Below are positions 59,150 to 64,000 of a stretch of DNA of 64,000 nucleotides, piece after piece. The notes beneath the pieces were generated by a model. That model had not been told where the DNA came from and searched no databases. It saw nothing but the letters and a program-made list of their open reading frames with translations. Position 1 is the first letter of the stretch, and every line of letters starts with the position of its first letter. Position numbers and translations under genes: made by a program. Source of the stretch: Heterocephalus glaber (Eukaryota; Chordata; Mammalia; Rodentia; Bathyergidae); the NCBI RefSeq assembly GCF_000247695.1, contig NW_004624734.1, forward strand, positions 37,699,549 through 37,763,548. Reading direction: 5' to 3'.

Positions 59150-60540
59150 CAGTGAGGCAGGAAAGCATGTGGTGACTGCATGGCAGAGTCTTCACAAAGG
59201 CTAGAAACCATCACCCCAGGCATGATGATGAACACATAGCATTTGAAGCTTTACTTTTGGCCACTTGTAATCACTTCCTATCCTCCTATCCCAATCAGCC
59301 CATGTACCTTGTGTCCCAAGTGGGTAGTTTGCATTTTCTAGATGCAAGGAAGCTATAACCATTCAGCATGTAGTTTTTTGGTTTTGGATGAGCTTATAAA
59401 ATCAGTATAACCATGTTGATGAGAGAGAATTGATCCAAAGTGGTGCTTCACCCCTCAACATAAGAAAGCTGACTTGTGAAAGAGGAGCAGCATCTTCCCC
59501 AATGAGAGAGTCATTCTGTGATGGAGTAGTGGGCCCCAAAAAGATCACAAATGGGGCAGCAGAGGCAAAGACTAATCAATAGACCAGAGTCTGGCTGTAC
59601 ATAACACCTGGGATGAAAAGGGAAAACCAGAGCCCAGGGCTGTGGATATTAATTCCAACCATCTAATTGAACCCCCACCTAGTGGTCTACAACCAGCAGA
59701 GAAAAAAGGTCTGAACATGTTTCCCATCCACCGAAAGGAGCAGGATACACCTTGGCATGAATTGTAACCACAGTCTGGGGAAGAATAAACAGCCAGGCCT
59801 CCAGTGCAAGGGGAGCACCTCAAAGACGCATAGGCCCTAAAGCTAGGCATGGAAAATCGTGTCTGTCTGGATCCCCAAAGTGCAGTTCATGGAAAGAAAC
59901 CACTCATGCAATAATACAGTAATGTTTTCCTCAACTTAATTCTTTTTTGTTTTTCCTATTTTGTATTATTTTAACTTTTCCTTTTTTAAGGATTTGGGGT
60001 TTTTCTCTCGGTTTCCTTCTCTTCATCTATTATTTTTGCCTTTTATCTTTTCCAACTTTTTTTTCTTCCTTTTTCTTTATTTCTGTTCTTGCCTTTTTCT
60101 TGTTTGTTCTTTTCAATGACTGTTCTCTATCGCTATTAACTTTCTTTTACACCTTAATAGGACTTCATATCATACTTTCTTTCCTCCTTCATATACTAAC
60201 AATTAATTTTTCAAATCTTACTTTTAAAATTTTTTCCACTCCCTGTATTCTTACTAGAATAACTACTAAGCTTTATGAATCTCTAGATAGTTAATGTTAC
60301 ACTATTGCTGTTGACTAATATTGTGCTATTAGTAGAGGTAAAGTTGGTTCATTTAGTAGATATTTACTGTAGGTCAATAGTAGGACAATATTAGGTTTAT
60401 CTGAGTGCTCATACTGTAATTATACATTCCTATGGACAAGTCTGTTACTTTATTGGTCATTAGATTTTCCAATATTCAGTTTGTATGTAATGCTATATTG
60501 ATGCTGATTTTAATATTATGCCCGAAGTGTCATAGCTGTT
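59150..60540. other. Intronic DNA with a T-rich tract
   Basis: 59940-60250 is strongly pyrimidine-rich (a 115-codon phenylalanine-rich frame on + is an artefact of it). Read on - it would be an A-rich stretch below the block at 60541-62090 and could be the end of its 3'UTR. 59200-59940 has no recognised content. Confidence 0.35.
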
Positions 60541-62090
60541 GCTATTAATTGGCTTTCTTGTGGGGCCAACATGTAGTTTGCTGAGGAGTCATTGACAATA
60601 CTGTGCCCCATTCTGGGAGAACTGGGTCCTGGGCCAAAATGCTGCAACCTCTCCTCTCATGTAAATGGAGGTGGTTGGACCCAAGAATTAATTTGTTCTT
60701 TGATGTGGACCTTTTCATCAGGAGAATCTCCATCAAGGGCAACATGATGTTTCTGAACAATGTCCTCAAGGCAACAGGAGCAAAAATTCATTCTAGGTCT
60801 CAGCAAATGCTAACTCTTTCCTCCACAATATACGAGCTATCTTCTTCAGGTTCACCTCTTTGCAGATCCGACAGTCCCCTTCAGAGCACCGCTTGTTTAC
60901 CCTTCATGATTGTGCGGCCGGCTGGCTGGGAGCAGGAGCGTTTATCAGGAAGAGTATCAGGTCACATGTTGCCAGGAGTTCGTAGAGGTTTCAACCCATA
61001 ATCAGCTGGCTCCAAGGCATGGAAGGGAAACAGTCATCCCAGAGGAGAAACAATATGACACACACAAGGTCACAAAGGCAGCAAGAGCCTGAGGGGCTTC
61101 TTGAGGGGAAACCTTTGTTCTGAGGCTTCAGGGGAACTTTCCATGGAGGGCCCAGGCCAGGTCCTGCACTCCAAATGCCCCTGCTGTGTCAGCCAACAGC
61201 AAGAAGGAAGACTCTGATGCTTCCAAGTGGACCTAGTGTTGTCACTAATGAGCCCCAGCTGTCCAGCTGCCTGCATGCTCAAGGACTTCTTTGGCTCTTG
61301 GGGGAAAGGGGCGTTCAGAAACCCAGTCCTGGTGAGGATGTGTGGGCTTGCAGCCCTGGGTGAGAGGCCTGATGGGCTTCCTGTTTCTGAGGTCACCAGT
61401 GGCAGCTGGGCTGCTGTGGTTTCTCAGTGACAGACACCATGCTGTGGCACCCTACGCAGGTGGCCCCAGTCTGTGAGGCTGCCTGGCTCAGCTGACACCA
61501 CGCCCTCCCCCGCAGTGCTGTGACTGGCCACTCTGGGGAAGGCTGTCTCTGAAGTGTGTCCATTCTGGAGTGCAGCCAGAGAGGATGGAACTGGAGTGGG
61601 GTTTGCTCACCCCTCTGGTACAGAGAGAAGAGGTGAGGCATCTTAGTGTTGCAGCTAGCTCCACTAGGTGGTTTCCTGTGGAGGGGAGGGCACCTGGCCC
61701 GGGCCTGGAAAGACCCCTCTCCCAGCAAGGCGATCCACAGGCTGTGGTGCCAGCATGTACTGCATCACGCTCATCCCAGCATACTCTCCTGATGGGGGAC
61801 TGGAAGCAAGCAGGCCAGCGAGGGCTGCGTCACAGAAAAGTCAGCTCTAGGACTCTTTTGGCACCGGATCCAAAGAGCCGAGCTCTAGAAATTCCTTTCC
61901 AAGAGACTCTCAGTGATGTGCCACAGGGGCATGTGTTATGTAGGTTGAGTGGGGCCAGCCCACATGGACTTGGCTGGAGGACTGGCCTTATGCCTCCCTG
62001 GTGTGATCCCAGAGGCAGATCCCTCACTTCATGCCTGACCTCATGCTTGGGAGTCTACCCAACAGATGAACCAGACCTCTGAAGACTCTT
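60541..62090 (-). pseudogene. Degenerate mRNA-like block, parent unknown
   Basis: A 1.5-kb GC-richer island in AT-rich intron. On the - strand, protein-like pieces occur in shifting frames: about 61010-60880 gives ADYGLKPLRTPGN and RSCSQPAGRTIMKGKQAVL, 60880-60790 gives GEPEEDSSYIVEERVSIC, and 60770-60545 (other frame) gives VALDGDSPDEKVHIKEQINS and SPRMGHSIVNDSSANYMLAP. Stops and shifts separate them. This pattern suits an old processed pseudogene; I do not recognise the parent. The 170-codon frame on + (61570-62082) is taken as its shadow. Confidence 0.4.
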
Positions 62091-62842
62091 TAACTTCAAA
62101 AGACTACTCCAAGTCCAAATGTCAGCTTGTGTTTTAGGGGCTTGGGGAGGAAGCTAATGTCTAATAGCTGTCATGTGCTGGCCGTGTATGTGTGTGACTT
62201 CATGATAAACCGTTCTCAGCAAATGCTTGGCTGAATTGTGTAGTGGCAGGGGCGTCTCAAGCCAGGGCTTTGCTGCAGCCATGTACATGGCAAGGTTGTA
62301 CCTCAAGCAGAGGGAACCTGGTCAAATGATTTTGTTCGGGGTTGACTTTGGGTAGAGATAATGTGCCCCTGTCACTTTACCTTTCGGAGTGCATTTGCTT
62401 CTTGAGCTTGCTTTTGTTAACCCTGACCCACAAGTAGCTCAAGACAAAGCTCAGTGCTGCTGCTCTTTGGTGTAGACATGGAAGAAAATCTGATTTTTCA
62501 AGCAAGATGGAGCACTATAGGCAGATTCAGTAACTTAGTTTCTTTTTTGTAGTTCAGGGATTATGAACTGGTTTTGAGATCATCTCTTCCTTCCTTCATA
62601 TTGGCTAAATGAGTAATTTTGAACTAGTTATAGATGTTCTTTAGCTATGTGACTTCAGGAACATTTATGAGAATAGCATGCAGGACTAGGACTGGGCATG
62701 GAGCTTTTGGGACAAGGGTTCTAAATTAAATTTGTTGGAAAGCCTTTTTGACTTCACTGTAGAATCTGGGTAATAGCTATTTTCCACTGCACCTCCTAAC
62801 TTCGGTAACAATGCTTCTTCACCCAGCAAAGGCTTCTAGAGT

Positions 62843-62965
62843 AGTACTCTTCAAAATTTAATGTGTGTACAAATAACCTGGGAATCTTCTTAAAGTGAAT
62901 TTTCGAATTCAGTGGGCTGGACCTGCATTTCTAACATGCTTCCAGGGCAGCCGGTGCTGCTGGAA
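62843..62965 (+). mobile_element. MER5A-type relic
   Basis: AGTAGTACTCTTCAAAATTT, AAATAACCTGGGAATCTTCT, 'GGACCTGCATTTCTAACATG'. Partial, just upstream of a complete copy. Confidence 0.6.
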
Positions 62966-62999
62966 AGTGGATCACTCTTCAAATGACAATTTTCTAAAG

Positions 63000-63171
63000 C
63001 AGTGGTGCTCAATGTAAGGTGCATAGACCAGCAGCATCAGGAAATCTGCAAATTCTTGGGACCCACCCTGAACCTCTGAATCAGAAACTCTGGAAGTGGG
63101 GCCAGAGTGGGTTTGGGTTTTAACAAGCCCTGCCAATGATTCTGATGCATGCTCAAGTTTGAGAACCACTG
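63000..63171 (+). mobile_element. MER5A DNA transposon, complete with ends
   Basis: Starts CAGTGGTGCTCAA and ends TTTGAGAACCACTG, giving inverted ends, with ATCAGGAAATCTGCAAATTC and 'CTCTGAATCAGAAACTCTGG' inside. An 8-bp target duplication is readable: TTCTAAAG (62992-62999) and TTCTAGAA (63172-63179), again close to the hAT preference. Confidence 0.88.
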
Positions 63172-63179
63172 TTCTAGAA

Positions 63180-64000
63180 AATGGATGATAGGTTATCTTT
63201 CAGAACAACATGGCCCAGGATTGAAAGTATTTCACTGTTAGAAGGTCTCCTTTGGGTCTAACCTGACATCATTGTACTTAACTACTCCAGTTCTTTCAGG
63301 CTTTCTTGAAGTTATATTTTTAAGGTCCTCATCATAGAATTTTAGGCCTAGAAGGAACTGTAAGAGATATTCTGATTCTTTTTCCCCAATGCTTTATGCT
63401 CCCATATGAATCTTATCGACCTCTGAGCTTTCAAAATGACTGATGGAAAGCATTAAAGTGCAAGTTAAGTTGAAGAAATATCCAGAACCCATTTATCATA
63501 TTTGATCAGTGTTTATCACTTCTGTGTCAGAGGTTTGGGCCTCCCACTTACTTTAATTTAGAGTTTAAAGATATTTTTTACAATGCTTTATAACTTCAAT
63601 ACTTACAATAACATTATTTAAATTTTTTTTTTAAAAAAACAGAGCACTGGGAAAGAATAATTAAACTCTACAAGGGCTTTTAAATAGTTTTATTGGATTT
63701 GAAATTAAATAGAGGCCTATGGGAGTTGTTCTTGGGGCAATTCACGCGCAGGAGCCTACAACTGTCGTCATGTGTGGCTGCAGAAGAGGGGGCAAACAGA
63801 ATGGCTACCAGGGGTGGACAGAGCATATTTAGGAGGCCAGAGAACTCAGAATGGTTTCAGACCATGAAATCCTTGCTGTATTGAGATTTTCAAACTGGAG
63901 TATATTTATAAAATTTGACTATGAGAGAATAAACTCTCTTTCAGGCTATGAGTTCTTGATAAAAGGAGTCACCCCAAAAACTACATGATTGGATTAGAGT
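63180..64000. other. Intronic DNA, no recognised feature
   Basis: AT-rich, with T/A runs near 63620-63640. No exon or repeat recognised. Confidence 0.4.

Larger units (their letters stand above)
47688..64000 (-). other. RHOJ: RHOJ intron 2, truncated by the window
   Basis: All DNA above 47687 appears to be intron 2. No match to the expected exon 2 (residues ending YDTAGQ) was seen on the - strand. Contents are listed separately. Confidence 0.75.

Noticed and set aside
59947..60294. 115-codon, membrane-like frame rich in Phe and Leu
   Set aside because: T-rich DNA always reads as hydrophobic residues; no start context, splice sites or homology.
61570..62082. 170-codon open frame on +
   Set aside because: Lies opposite the degenerate mRNA-like block and shows no recognisable domain; likely a shadow in GC-rich DNA.
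47688..64000. RHOJ exons 1 and 2
   Set aside because: Searched by eye for the P-loop, switch I and YDTAGQ coding signals on -, none seen; they should lie beyond the window.

Overview
This is a mammalian nuclear window, most likely from a rodent. The protein-coding content is two gene fragments laid out tail to tail. A complete two-exon coding region for GPHB5 (thyrostimulin / glycoprotein hormone beta-5) lies on the + strand (21145-21348 and 25428-25616). The last three coding exons of the Rho GTPase gene RHOJ lie on the - strand (47687-47523, 45672-45577, 38420-38274). From memory this matches the mammalian order PPP2R5E - GPHB5 - (convergent) RHOJ of human 14q23; no PPP2R5E exon was found.

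The repeats point to a rodent. There are at least nine tRNA-derived ID-like SINEs (A/B-box body ending in GGTACC plus an A-rich tail). There are B1 sequences, one with the rodent 29-bp internal duplication, and several B1+ID fusions (B1-dID type). ID and B1-dID elements together suggest a non-murid rodent. A Castorimorpha animal (beaver / kangaroo-rat side) is my best guess, with low confidence.

Layout. 1-2340: 5' part of an antisense L1 (ORF2 start, ORF1, and a 5'UTR of ~46-bp tandem units) carrying a nested ID SINE. 2709-3005: a solo LTR-like block. 3-21 kb: intergenic DNA with L1M, MIR, ID, B1-dID and a hAT-type MITE. 21.1-25.6 kb: GPHB5, with a 4.08-kb intron full of old repeats. 25.6-38.3 kb: the convergent intergenic space, with a MaLR-like LTR, MER5A and SINEs. 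38.3-47.7 kb: RHOJ exons 5, 4 and 3. 47.7-64 kb: RHOJ intron 2, holding an L1M fragment, MER5 copies, a processed PRKCI pseudogene (53.9-57.45 kb), an unidentified coding-like segment joined to its 5' side (57.45-58.25 kb), a mariner-like MITE and a second degenerate mRNA-like block (about 60.5-62.1 kb).

Points most worth a second look: (1) GPHB5 is intact but has lost the single N-glycosylation sequon known in the human protein, leaving none; (2) the RHOJ tail carries six cysteines in its last eleven residues; (3) the PRKCI retrocopy has an unexplained open 5' extension; (4) three short TIR elements keep readable target sites. I found no new multi-gene system; this is an ordinary accessory-rich mammalian locus.
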